A stretch of DNA of 64,000 bases from Microbispora amethystogenes. Its GTDB lineage: Bacteria; Actinomycetota; Actinomycetes; Streptosporangiales; Streptosporangiaceae. A program made the translations under genes and the position numbers. The stretch covers positions 1 to 64,000 of the forward strand of contig NZ_BOOB01000036.1 in the NCBI RefSeq assembly GCF_016863015.1, in the 5' to 3' direction. Shown here one piece after another: positions 35,079 through 43,500 of the stretch (positions are counted from its first letter, which is position 1; each line of letters opens with the position of its first letter). The notes below the pieces were generated by a model, which saw only the letters and a list, made by a program, of their open reading frames with translations, was not told the origin of the DNA and searched no databases.

Positions 35079-36356
35079 ATGCGGGCACGTATCGTCACGC
35101 TCTGTGCCGCGCCGCTCGCGCTGGCGCTCGCCGGCGCGGCACCGGCCCATCCCGCCCTGGCCCATCCCGCCTCGGCCGCCGGCTCCTCCCGGCACGCGGA
35201 GAGCCGGTCCGGCCACCAGGCCCACCCGCTCGCCCACACCCTCGCCCGGCCGCCCGCCCGGCCTCTCGCCCGGGCGGCGCGCACGTCCACCCGGTTCGCC
35301 GAGGTCCCCCTGGTCTCCGACGTCGCGGGCAAGGCCGCCGTCACCGATCCGAAGCTGGTCAACCCCTGGGGTCTCGCCATGGGCGCGACCCTGTGGGTGT
35401 CCAACGCCGGCACCGGCACCGCCACCGTCTACACCGGCGGCGCGGGCGGCGCGGGCACGGCCAGGAAGTCCCCCACCACGGTCGCGATTCCCGGCGGGAC
35501 CCCCACCGGGCAGGTGGCGTACACCGGGAACGCCTTCACGATCAAGGGAAAGGCGGGGACCGCGCCCGCCTCGTTCGTCTTCTCCAGCCCGAGCGGCGCC
35601 ATCACCGCCTGGAGCGCCAAGGCCGACCCGGACAACGCGGTCATCGCCGCGTTCACCCGCGGCGCCGACTACAAGGGCCTGGCGCTGATGAACACCAACC
35701 GCGGCACGTTCCTGCTCGCGCCGTCGTTCTCCCACCGCCGCGTCCACGTCTTCGACGAGGACTTCCGGCGGGTGCGGCTGTCGGACCGCCAGTTCCGCGA
35801 CCCGTCGCTGCCCGCCCGCTACGCCCCCTTCAACGTGGAGATCGTCGGCGACTCCGTCATGGTCGCGTACGCCCGGCGCGACCCCGGGACCGGCAAGCCG
35901 GTCGCGGGGCGGGGCAACGGGTTCGTCAGCGTGTTCACCGCCGACGGGCGCTTCGTACGACGCCTCGCCTCCCGCGGCCCGCTCAACGCGCCCTGGGCGA
36001 TGACCCTCGCGCCCCAGGGGTTCGGCGCGTACGCCGGGGCGCTGCTCGTGGGCAACTTCGGCGACGGGTGGATCAACGCCTACAACCCCCGGACCGGCCG
36101 CTACCTCGGCCCGCTGCGCCGCGCGGACGGCGGGGCGATCGCTGTGGAGGGCCTGTGGGACCTCGAACCGGGCACGGCCGGGAACGGCGGCGCCGACGCG
36201 GTGTGGTTCTCGGCCGGGATCTCGAAGGCGCGGCACGGGTTGCTCGGCCTGATCCGCCCCTCAGGCGCAACCCCCGCCCCCGCTGCGACGCGCTCGCCCT
36301 CGCCCTCTGCCACGCACCGCCACGGAGGTGGCCCGAAGAGCGGCTACGGCTACTGA
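35079..36356 (+). CDS. TIGR03118 family exported protein
   Basis: 425 aa from ATG with AGGAGG upstream. Signal peptide residues 1 to about 35 (RIVTLCAAPLALALAGAAPA). Motifs of the TIGR03118 family: LVNPWGLAMGATLWVSNAGT, PTGQVAYTGNAFTIKGKAGT, FVFSSPSGAITAWSAKADPD, FLLAPSFSHRRVHVFDEDFR, APFNVEIVGDSVMVAYAR and EGLWDLEPGTAG. A beta-propeller of unknown activity. The C-terminus carries a Ser/Pro plus His/Gly tail. Confidence 0.85.
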   Translation: MRARIVTLCAAPLALALAGAAPAHPALAHPASAAGSSRHAESRSGHQAHPLAHTLARPPARPLARAARTSTRFAEVPLVSDVAGKAAVTDPKLVNPWGLAMGATLWVSNAGTGTATVYTGGAGGAGTARKSPTTVAIPGGTPTGQVAYTGNAFTIKGKAGTAPASFVFSSPSGAITAWSAKADPDNAVIAAFTRGADYKGLALMNTNRGTFLLAPSFSHRRVHVFDEDFRRVRLSDRQFRDPSLPARYAPFNVEIVGDSVMVAYARRDPGTGKPVAGRGNGFVSVFTADGRFVRRLASRGPLNAPWAMTLAPQGFGAYAGALLVGNFGDGWINAYNPRTGRYLGPLRRADGGAIAVEGLWDLEPGTAGNGGADAVWFSAGISKARHGLLGLIRPSGATPAPAATRSPSPSATHRHGGGPKSGYGY

Positions 36357-36437
36357 CAAGCGGGACGAAAGCCCAGCTCACGACGCCCGGCCGCGGACAC
36401 GCCACCCCGCGGCCGAGCGCCCCCACCCAGGAGCGGT

Positions 36438-37871
36438 ATGACTTTAGCCATGAACAAGGCAGACATCGGAGTCACGGGCCTCGCGGTCATGGGCCGCAAC
36501 CTCGCCCGGAACTTCGCGCACCACGGTCATGTCGTCGCGGTCCACAACCGCACGGAAAGCCGTACCACCCGCTTCATGGAGGAGCACAAGGACGAGGGCG
36601 CGTTCGTGTCGGCGGGCACGATCGAGGAGTTCGTCGCCGCGCTCGAGCGGCCCCGCAAGGCGATCATCATGGTCAAGGCCGGCGCCCCCACGGACGCGGT
36701 GATCGAGGAGCTCGCCGCCGTCATGGAGCCGGGCGACATGATCATCGACGGCGGCAACGCCCACTACCTGGACACCCGCCGCCGGGAGGCCGCGCTGCGC
36801 GAGCGGGGCATCCACTTCGTCGGCACCGGCATCTCCGGCGGGGAGGAGGGGGCCCTCAACGGCCCCAGCATCATGCCCGGCGGGGACCCCGAGGCGTACG
36901 CGACGCTCGGCCCGCTGCTGGAGGACATCGCGGCCAAGGTCGACGGCGTCTCCTGCTGCGTGCACATCGGCCCCGACGGCGCCGGCCACTTCGTGAAGAT
37001 GGTGCACAACGGCATCGAGTACGCCGACATGCAGCTCATCGCGGAGTCGTACGACCTGCTGCGGCAGGCCCTCGGGCTGAACCCCAAGGAACTCTCCGAC
37101 GTCTTCCGCGAGTGGAACCGGGGCGACCTCGAGTCGTACCTCATCGAGATCACCGCTGAGGTGCTCGGCCATGTCGACGCCGCGACCGGGAAGCCGTTCG
37201 TGGACGTGGTGGTCGACCAGGCCGAGCAGAAGGGCACCGGCCGCTGGACCGTGCAGAGCGCCCTCGACCTCGGCGTCCCGGTGACGGGCATCGCCGAGGC
37301 GGTCTTCGCCCGGGCGCTGTCGGGCCACCCGGAGCAGCGGGCCGCGGCCCGCTCGCTCACCGGCCCGTCCGGCACCGCCGGCGACTCCGGCCTCGTCGAG
37401 GACGTGCGCCGGGCCCTGTACGCCTCCAAGGTGGTCGCGTACGCCCAGGGGTTCGACCAGATGGCCGCGGCGAGCGCGGAGTACGGCTGGAACCTGAGGC
37501 TCGGCGACATGGCCACCATCTGGCGTGGCGGCTGCATCATCCGGGCGCGCTTCCTCGACCGGATCAGGGCCGCCTACGACGCGGACCCGAACCTGCCGAC
37601 GCTGCTGGTCGACCCCACCTTCGCACAGGCGCTGGACGAGGCCCAGGAGTCGTGGCGGCGGGTCGTGGCCACGGCGGCGACGATCGGGGTGCCCACCCCG
37701 GGCTTCTCCTCGGCGCTCGCCTACTACGACGGGCTGCGCCGTGACCGGCTGCCGGCGGCGCTGCTGCAGGGACTGCGCGACTTCTTCGGCGCGCACACCT
37801 ACCGCCGCACCGACCGGGAGGGCGTCTTCCACACCGACTGGTCGGCGGACCGCGCCGAGCACTCCGCCTGA
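36438..37871 (+). CDS. gnd: 6-phosphogluconate dehydrogenase (decarboxylating, NADP-type)
   Basis: 477 aa, the full length of the long-type enzyme, with GGAG upstream. Motifs: IGVTGLAVMGRNLARNFAHHG (Rossmann), MVKAGAPTDAVIEELA, GTGISGGEEGALNGPSIMPGG (substrate loop), VHIGPDGAGHFVKMVHNGIEYADM (catalytic Lys), and RLGDMATIWRGGCIIRARFL near the end. It converts 6-phosphogluconate to ribulose 5-phosphate and NADPH in the pentose-phosphate pathway. Upstream gene spacing is 81 bp. Confidence 0.95.
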   Translation: MTLAMNKADIGVTGLAVMGRNLARNFAHHGHVVAVHNRTESRTTRFMEEHKDEGAFVSAGTIEEFVAALERPRKAIIMVKAGAPTDAVIEELAAVMEPGDMIIDGGNAHYLDTRRREAALRERGIHFVGTGISGGEEGALNGPSIMPGGDPEAYATLGPLLEDIAAKVDGVSCCVHIGPDGAGHFVKMVHNGIEYADMQLIAESYDLLRQALGLNPKELSDVFREWNRGDLESYLIEITAEVLGHVDAATGKPFVDVVVDQAEQKGTGRWTVQSALDLGVPVTGIAEAVFARALSGHPEQRAAARSLTGPSGTAGDSGLVEDVRRALYASKVVAYAQGFDQMAAASAEYGWNLRLGDMATIWRGGCIIRARFLDRIRAAYDADPNLPTLLVDPTFAQALDEAQESWRRVVATAATIGVPTPGFSSALAYYDGLRRDRLPAALLQGLRDFFGAHTYRRTDREGVFHTDWSADRAEHSA

Positions 37872-37933
37872 CCGGTCCGCCTGACCGGTCCGGTTGACCG
37901 GTCCGGTTGACCGGTCCGGTTGACCGGCCCCGG
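37869..37933. repeat. 13-bp tandem repeat TGACCGGTCCGGT beginning at the gnd stop
   Basis: Five units of TGACCGGTCCG(GT/CC): 37869, 37882, 37895, 37908 and 37921. The first includes the gnd stop codon. Each unit contains the self-complementary ACCGGT. Confidence 0.75.
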
Positions 37934-37938
37934 AACCT

Positions 37939-37976
37939 GGTACGGCCCCCGCCCGCGCGGGGGCGAGGGCCGTACC
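37939..37976. terminator. Bidirectional terminator between gnd and MFS genes
   Basis: GGTACGGCCC (37939-37948) pairs with GGGCCGTACC (37967-37976), with a further GC-rich stem inside, between the two convergent genes. Confidence 0.7.
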
Positions 37977-37994
37977 GGCCGGGTCTCAGCTCAC

Positions 37995-38066
37995 TCTCAG
38001 GCCCAATCTCAGGCCCAATCTCAGGCCCAATCTCAGGCCCGGTCTCGGACCCAAGCTCAAGCTCGG
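37995..38066. repeat. 12-bp tandem repeat TCTCAGGCCCAA
   Basis: Four near-exact units (37995-38042) and two diverged units (38043-38066), in the gap between gnd and the efflux gene. Confidence 0.75.
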
Positions 38067-38089
38067 TCTCAAGCCGGCGGTCGGCCGGC

Positions 38090-39688
38090 TCACTCGAAGG
38101 CGGCGGTCAGCGGCTCCGCCTTCTCGCCGTCGGGGGCGGCGGCGCTCGGAGCGCCGGTGCGCAGCGGGACGTGCTTGACGAACGCCGCGAGCACCGGGAC
38201 GAGCACGGCGACCACGGCCGCCCAGAGGAACACCGAGCCGATGGCCGTGGCGAGGGCGTCCAGGAAAAGCCTCTTGACCTGCGGGGGAAGCTGCTCGAGC
38301 GCCGTGGGGGTGATGCCCGCCCCGCCGCTGGCGGCCTGCTTGGCCGCCGCCGGGCCGAGCTTGTCGCTCAGGGTGTCGGTGAGCCGGTTGTTGAAGATCG
38401 CGCCGAACATCGCGACGCCGAACGAGCCGCCGATGGACCGGAAGAACGTGGAGGCGCTGCTGGCCACGCCGAGGTCCTTCTGCTCGACGCTGTTCTGCGC
38501 GATGAGCATGGTCGTCTGCATCAGGAAGCCCATGCCGAGACCGAAGACGGCGATGAAGACGCCGGTCTGCCAGGACGGGGTGTTGACGTCCTGCAGCGAC
38601 AGCAACCACATGCCGACCGCCATGATCGCCCCGCCGATGACCGGGTAGATCCGGTACTTCCCGGTCTGGGTGATCGCCCTGCCGACGAACAGCGACACGA
38701 TCATCGACGTGATCATCATCGGCAGCAGGAGCAGGCCGGAGTTGGTGGCCGTGGAGCCCTGCACGATCTGCTGGAACAGCGGGATGAAGCTGATCGCGCC
38801 GAACATCGCGAAGCCCAGCAGGAAGCCGAGCGCCGAGATGAGCGAGAAGTTGCGGTTGGCGAACACGTGCAGCGGCATGATCGGCTCGGGCGCGCGCCGC
38901 TCGATCGGGATGAAGAGCGCGAGCGCGACCACCGCGAGCGCCGCCAGCGACAGGATCTGCCAGGAGCCCCACGGGTAGCCATGCGCCTGCCCACCCCACG
39001 AGGTGATCAGCACGATCGCGGTGATGCCGATGGTGAGGACGGTCGCGCCGAGCCAGTCGATGCGGTGCTCGGTGCGGTGCTTCGGCAGGTGCAGCCGGAA
39101 GAACAGCCAGACCAGGGCGACACCGCCGAGGGGCAGGTTCACATAGAACGCCCAGCGCCAGTCGAGGTGGTCGGTGATGAAGCCGCCGACGAGCGGCCCG
39201 GCGATCATCGCGAGCGACATGATCGCGGCCATGATGCCCTGGTACTGACCCCGCTCGCGGGGCGGCACGAGGTCGCCGATGATCGCCATCACGTTGACCA
39301 TGAGGCCCCCGGCCCCGAGGCCCTGCAACGCGCGGAAGGCGATGAGCTCGGCCATGCCGTGCTCGGTGCCCCCGAACATCGACGATCCGGCCATGCCGCA
39401 GAGCGCGGAGCCGACCAGGAACAGCACGATGGACCCGAGGAAGATGTTCTTGCGGCCGTAGAGGTCGCCGATCTTGCCCCAGATCGGCGTGGACACCGTG
39501 GTGCCCAGGACGTACGACGTGGTGACCCAGGTGAAGTACTCCAGGCCGTTCAGTTCGCCGACGATCCTCGGCATCGCGGTGCCAACGATCATGTTGTCGA
39601 GCATCGCCAGCATGATCGCCAGCATCAGGCCGGGCAGTACGGCCATCACTTCTTTGGACCGCCCCGGCGCGGGCGGAGCCTCGGTCAT
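38090..39688 (-). CDS. MFS drug-efflux transporter, DHA2 (14-TMS) type
   Basis: 532 aa with about 14 hydrophobic helices. DHA2 motifs: LAIMLAMLDNMIVGTAMPRI (motif D1), WGKIGDLYGRKNIFLGSIVL (motif A), and RALQGLGAGGLMVNVMAIIG with the downstream motif C MIAGPLVGGFITDHLDWRWA. Probably a proton-driven exporter of a toxic compound. It is divergent from a TetR regulator, with direct repeats in the shared region, so likely induced by its substrate. Confidence 0.92.
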   Translation of the reverse strand: MTEAPPAPGRSKEVMAVLPGLMLAIMLAMLDNMIVGTAMPRIVGELNGLEYFTWVTTSYVLGTTVSTPIWGKIGDLYGRKNIFLGSIVLFLVGSALCGMAGSSMFGGTEHGMAELIAFRALQGLGAGGLMVNVMAIIGDLVPPRERGQYQGIMAAIMSLAMIAGPLVGGFITDHLDWRWAFYVNLPLGGVALVWLFFRLHLPKHRTEHRIDWLGATVLTIGITAIVLITSWGGQAHGYPWGSWQILSLAALAVVALALFIPIERRAPEPIMPLHVFANRNFSLISALGFLLGFAMFGAISFIPLFQQIVQGSTATNSGLLLLPMMITSMIVSLFVGRAITQTGKYRIYPVIGGAIMAVGMWLLSLQDVNTPSWQTGVFIAVFGLGMGFLMQTTMLIAQNSVEQKDLGVASSASTFFRSIGGSFGVAMFGAIFNNRLTDTLSDKLGPAAAKQAASGGAGITPTALEQLPPQVKRLFLDALATAIGSVFLWAAVVAVLVPVLAAFVKHVPLRTGAPSAAAPDGEKAEPLTAAFE

Positions 39689-39726
39689 CGTGGTGCCCCC
39701 ATAAGTAAAGGTTTGCGAGAGGTTAC

Positions 39727-39776
39727 TTACTTGCCGACAGGCTAGTGCCGACTTAAGGTATTGTCCTTACTTGCCG
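39727..39776. promoter_or_regulatory. Direct repeats TTACTTGCCG in the TetR/MFS intergenic region
   Basis: TTACTTGCCG occurs at 39727-39736 and 39767-39776, four helical turns apart, with AAGG-TATTG-TCCTT between them (39755-39768). They are likely TetR-family operator half-sites controlling both genes. Confidence 0.5.
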
Positions 39777-39806
39777 GCCGTCAAGTTAATTAGGGGTCAG
39801 CAGGAC

Positions 39807-40367
39807 ATGGGCGCTCAGACCGACACACGCAGCCGCATCCAGGAGGTCGCGATCGGGCTCTTCACCGAGCAGGGATACGAGGCGACGTCCCTCCGGGAGA
39901 TCGCCGAGGCCCTCGGCGTGACCAAGGCGGCACTGTACTACCACTTCCGCACAAAAGAGGACATAGTCGCCAGCCTGATCGAGGACCGCATCGCCGCGCT
40001 GGACGAGCTGATCGCATGGGCCGGTGGGCAGCCCCCTACGGCGGAGACCCGCCGGGAGCTGATCCTGCGCTACTCGGCGCAGATGACCCGCGGGCGCCAC
40101 CACGAGGTCATGCAGTTCATGGACCGTAACAAGACGGCGTTGCAGGGACACGTCAAGGTCGACCTGATGCGCGACCGCATGGGCGCGCTGATGCAGTCCC
40201 TGTACGGACCGGACGACCCCCTGCCGGTGCGGCTCAAGCGCTCCATGGCGCTGTTCGCGATGCACGCGGCGTGGTTCCTGATCCGCGAGGAGTCGACCAC
40301 CGAAGAGCAGCGGACCGAGGCCGGCCTCGAGGTCGCCCTGGAACTGGCGGACGCCTCCGGTGCCTGA
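39807..40367 (+). CDS. TetR-family transcriptional repressor
   Basis: 186 aa from ATG 39807. The HTH is SRIQEVAIGLFTEQGYEATS then LREIAEALGVTKAALYYHFR with TKEDIVASLIEDRIAALDEL. The C-terminal helical ligand domain is variable. It likely represses the divergent efflux transporter until its ligand arrives. The TTG at 39771 is inside the intergenic repeats and was not used. Confidence 0.9.
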   Translation: MGAQTDTRSRIQEVAIGLFTEQGYEATSLREIAEALGVTKAALYYHFRTKEDIVASLIEDRIAALDELIAWAGGQPPTAETRRELILRYSAQMTRGRHHEVMQFMDRNKTALQGHVKVDLMRDRMGALMQSLYGPDDPLPVRLKRSMALFAMHAAWFLIREESTTEEQRTEAGLEVALELADASGA

Positions 40368-40532
40368 CCCCGGCCCTGTGGAAACTTCGGACAGGAATAC
40401 ATGAGGGCCGCGCCTTCGCAGGTCAGAGACCCCGTCCCGGACTGCGGTCAATGACGGCGGCCTCATCACAGGCTCGGCTCGGATGCCGGCTGCGGAGACA
40501 GCGCTCCTCGCGGCCGAGCCCGCCCTGGCCGC

Positions 40533-40739
40533 CTACCCCTTCGGGCCGAAGCCGTGGCTGACCTCACCCTTGCGCTTGCAGCGCGGGCAGGGACGGTACT
40601 GGCCCGGCCAGAACCCCGAGTAGACCTTGCCGGATCCCTTGCACTTGGAGCATTGCGACAGGTAATGGCGGATGTAGCTGACAGCGGCCCAGAGGCCGAG
40701 ACCACCCACGGCAGCGATGACGAGTGCTGATTGGTCCAC
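40533..40739 (-). CDS. Small membrane protein with DnaJ-type zinc-finger motif
   Basis: 68 aa from GTG 40739, with GGAG 6 nt upstream. A single hydrophobic helix (ALVIAAVGGLGLWAAVSYI) is followed by CSKCKGSGKVYSGFWPGQYR then PCPRCKRKGE, two CxxC pairs spaced as in DnaJ-like zinc ribbons. A Gly/basic end follows. Membrane-anchored small protein of unknown role. It has coding character but is easily missed because of its size. Confidence 0.65.
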   Translation of the reverse strand: MDQSALVIAAVGGLGLWAAVSYIRHYLSQCSKCKGSGKVYSGFWPGQYRPCPRCKRKGEVSHGFGPKG

Positions 40740-40910
40740 CGTTGCTCCATGCTGGGGAAGAAGAGATCCTGACAGCTCGTGATTACCCAGCCACTTTGAG
40801 CAACCAAAGGAAATAGAGCGGTTGGGCATACCGCTTGCCGGGCGTACCGTCGAGGGCATAGCCGCCCTTGGCAGGCCAAAGCCTTGATCAGGTCTCCTGG
40901 CCTGCGGCGT

Positions 40911-40922
40911 TAGGATCGCGAC
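40911..40922 (+). promoter_or_regulatory. Leaderless -10 box of Ddn-like gene
   Basis: TAGGAT (40911-40916) followed by CGCGAC and the ATG at 40923. No ribosome site. Confidence 0.45.
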
Positions 40923-41324
40923 ATGCTCTTCGGACAGGAACACGTCAAGCGCTACATCGAGACCGCGGGTGAGGAAGGCCACGAGTGGGAGGGCACGACC
41001 ACGGCCATCCTCACCACCAAGGGCCGCAAATCGGGGCAGCCCCGGAGCACCCCCCTGATCTACCAGGCGTACGGCGACGGCTATCTGGTGGTCGCCTCCA
41101 AGGGCGGAGCCGACGAGCACCCGCTCTGGTACCTCAACCTCCAGGCCGACCCCGAGGTGGAGTTCCAGATCAAGGGAGACAGGTTCAGGGCCCGGGCCCG
41201 TACGGCGACCGCGGAGGAGCGGCCGGACATGTGGCGGACCATGACCGCCGCCTGGCCCGCGTACGACGAGTACGCCACCAAGACCAGCCGGGAGATCCCG
41301 ATCGTCGTGATCGAACGCGCCTGA
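40923..41324 (+). CDS. F420-dependent nitroreductase-like (Ddn/DUF385) protein
   Basis: 133 aa. Family motifs: TTTAILTTKGRKSGQPRSTP, LIYQAYGDGYLVVASKGGAD, HPLWYLNLQADPEVEFQIKG and FRARARTATAEERPDMW. This split-beta-barrel fold binds deazaflavin F420, and the KGRKSG...R-STP region contacts its tail. The substrate may be a quinone or xenobiotic. The -10 box and missing ribosome site suggest leaderless translation. Supports an F420-making actinobacterium. Confidence 0.87.
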   Translation: MLFGQEHVKRYIETAGEEGHEWEGTTTAILTTKGRKSGQPRSTPLIYQAYGDGYLVVASKGGADEHPLWYLNLQADPEVEFQIKGDRFRARARTATAEERPDMWRTMTAAWPAYDEYATKTSREIPIVVIERA

Positions 41325-41355
41325 CTCTCACGCGGGGCCGCATCACAGCGCGGCC

Positions 41356-41439
41356 CCGGCACCGCGCAACCGGCACCGCACAACCGGCACCGCGCAACCG
41401 GCACCGCGCAACCGGCACCGCGCAACCGGCACCGCGCAA
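41356..41439. repeat. 14-bp tandem repeat CCGGCACCGCGCAA, six copies
   Basis: Six contiguous units (41356-41439; one has GCACAA) and a partial seventh. They lie between the Ddn-like gene and the rhomboid-like gene. Confidence 0.8.
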
Positions 41440-41540
41440 CCGGCACCCGATGGATCGATACCCGGTGACTCGCGCGGCCGTCGGCGGTATGTTTCCCGCG
41501 TGATCCCCAGCACCGTGATCCACACCACCGGGAGGCTTCC

Positions 41541-42206
41541 GTGAGCGACGGCCGTACCGCGGAGATCATGGTCGCCGAGGCCCGGAAGGCGTTCTGGGTC
41601 ATGGTCGGCTTCCTGGCCCTGATCTGGGCCGTGCAGGTGGCCAACTGGGCCTCCGGCTACTCCCTGAGCTACAGCTTCGGCATCCGGCCGTGGGACGTCG
41701 AGCGGCTGCCCGGCATCGTCTCCGCGCCGCTCCTGCACTGGAGCTGGGCGCACATCGAGGGCAACTCCGGGCCGCTGTTCATCTTCGGTTTCCTCGCCGC
41801 CTACCGGGGCGTGCGGCGCTTCCTCGGCGTCACCGGGCTGATCGCCGTCGCCAGCGGGCTCGGCTCGTGGTTCACCGCCGACGCCGCCACCGTCGGCGCG
41901 GGCGCGAGCGGCCTGGTCTTCGGCTACTTCGGGTACGTGCTCGTCCGCGGCGCCTTCGACCGGCACCTGATCGACATCGTCATCGGCCTGGTGATGGGCC
42001 TGTGCTTCGCCTACCAGTTCACCGGTCTGCTGCCGGCCGAGGGCATCGGCTGGCAGGCCCACGTCTTCGGGTTCGCGGGCGGCATCCTCGGCGGCTACCT
42101 GTTCCGCGACCGCGGCGCGCGGAGCGTGGACAAGGCCCAAGGCGACACCCCTCCCGGCGGCTCCCGCCCGGCCCTGCTCAAGGAGATCGAGGACCTGGGC
42201 CTGTAA
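41541..42206 (+). CDS. Rhomboid-family intramembrane serine protease-like protein
   Basis: 221 aa from GTG, with GGAGG upstream. Six or so hydrophobic helices. Catalytic Ser123 in VGAGASGLVFGYFGYVL (GxSG) and His174 in GWQAHVFGFAGGILGGY, the rhomboid dyad. HWSWAHIEGNSGPLFIFGF is the loop-1/second-helix HxxxxHxxxN motif, with Asn. It probably cleaves membrane proteins within the bilayer. The short gap to the convergent kinase gene (10 bp) has no room for a terminator. Confidence 0.85.
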   Translation: MSDGRTAEIMVAEARKAFWVMVGFLALIWAVQVANWASGYSLSYSFGIRPWDVERLPGIVSAPLLHWSWAHIEGNSGPLFIFGFLAAYRGVRRFLGVTGLIAVASGLGSWFTADAATVGAGASGLVFGYFGYVLVRGAFDRHLIDIVIGLVMGLCFAYQFTGLLPAEGIGWQAHVFGFAGGILGGYLFRDRGARSVDKAQGDTPPGGSRPALLKEIEDLGL

Positions 42207-42216
42207 GGTCCCCGGC

Positions 42217-43374
42217 TCAGCGCGCCGGCCCCCCGGGCGGGCGGTAGGGGATGCTGGCGCGGAGAGCGAACCCGCCGTCGGCGGTGGCCCCGTACGTGAG
42301 CCGCCCGCCCTGCAGCGCCACCCGCTCGCTCAGGCCGGTCAGCCCGTAGCCCGACCCCTCGTGGGCGGGCACCCGGGCCGGCGCCGCCCGTCCCCCGCCG
42401 CCGCCGGACCCTCCGCCGTTGACCACCGACACGTCGAGCGTGTCGCCGCGCGCCTCGCAGACCACCTGCACGTCCGTCCCGGAGGCGTGCTTGCGCACGT
42501 TGTTCAGCCCCTCCTGGACCACCCGGTAGCAGGTGTGCCCGGCCTCTCGGGACAGCGCCTCCTCCGGGACCTCGTAGTGCAGCGCGACGCGCAGGCCGGT
42601 GGCCCGGCTCTCCTCGACCAGCCGCGGGATCCCCTCCACGCTCTCCGCCGACGGCGGCAGGTCGCTGCTGCGCAGCGCCGTGAGCAGCTCGCGCAGCTCG
42701 GTCAGCGCCCGCACGCCCTTGTCCTCGATGGCACGGGCCAGCTTGCGGATCTCCCCGAGGTCGTCGGTGTCCTGGATGAGGCCCGCGTTGAGCACCATCA
42801 CGGTGACGGCGTGCGTGACCGTGTCGTGCAGCTCCCGCGCGATGCGGCGGCGCTCCAGCGCCGCCGCATGCTCCTGGTCGGCCCGCGCGCGCTCCCGCAG
42901 CTCCCGGATCATGGCGCGGTAGCGCCACACCCAGTGGCCCACCAGCGCGGGCAGGCAGACCAGCGCCGCCGCCCAGATGACCGCCAGGAGAGGCGCGTGA
43001 TCGGTGTAGGGGCTGACGCGGTCGACCACGACGTACGCCACGGCCAGCGCGGCGACCGCCCCGAGCCGCCGGCGCCCTCCGCGCTCGGCCGTCAGCGAGT
43101 ACGCCGCGAGCGTCAGCGGCACGAGCTGGCCCGCGAACAGCGCGCACGCGGCCGTGCCGGTGACCAGGGGCCACGGCGTGCGGCGCCGCACCAGCATGGC
43201 CGCCGCCGCGGCCGACGCCACGGCCAGCCGTACGGCCTCCGGCACCGGCATCAGGGAGAAGGACCGGCCGGTGAGGATCGCGGGAACGGCGAAGGCGAGC
43301 ACGGCGAGCGCGAGCAGCACGTCGCCGAGCGTGTCCCGGCGCCGCTCCGCGAGCCGGGCCCAATTCTCCCCCAC
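42217..43374 (-). CDS. NarL-type (HisKA_3) sensor histidine kinase, orphan
   Basis: 385 aa. Four to six hydrophobic helices (about 15-160), then the dimerisation/phosphorylation box with His in LERRRIARELHDTVTHAVTV. The ATPase region has CYRVVQEGLNNVRKHASGTD (N box), a Gly-rich GGGSGGGGG loop and GSGYGLTGLSERVALQGGRL (G2). It senses a membrane signal and phosphorylates a NarL-type response regulator. No response regulator gene lies within the neighbouring several kilobases, which is unusual for this class. Confidence 0.87.
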   Translation of the reverse strand: MGENWARLAERRRDTLGDVLLALAVLAFAVPAILTGRSFSLMPVPEAVRLAVASAAAAAMLVRRRTPWPLVTGTAACALFAGQLVPLTLAAYSLTAERGGRRRLGAVAALAVAYVVVDRVSPYTDHAPLLAVIWAAALVCLPALVGHWVWRYRAMIRELRERARADQEHAAALERRRIARELHDTVTHAVTVMVLNAGLIQDTDDLGEIRKLARAIEDKGVRALTELRELLTALRSSDLPPSAESVEGIPRLVEESRATGLRVALHYEVPEEALSREAGHTCYRVVQEGLNNVRKHASGTDVQVVCEARGDTLDVSVVNGGGSGGGGGRAAPARVPAHEGSGYGLTGLSERVALQGGRLTYGATADGGFALRASIPYRPPGGPAR

Positions 43375-43500
43375 GCGGCCAGTTTGTGGGTTTGACCTGC
43401 GGATTCAGGCTCCGCCACACCCCTTTGACGTAGTTGTGCCACAGCTTGCCGTACGACCTGCCGGTCGAAACAGTCACGCGGCTTGGGCAGGATAAGAAGC

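Noticed and set aside
37907..39745. 612-aa plus-strand frame over the MFS gene
   Set aside because: Asp/Arg/His-rich antisense shadow of the DHA2 transporter.
41356..41439. CRISPR array
   Set aside because: Contiguous 14-bp units without spacers and no cas genes nearby; a simple tandem repeat.
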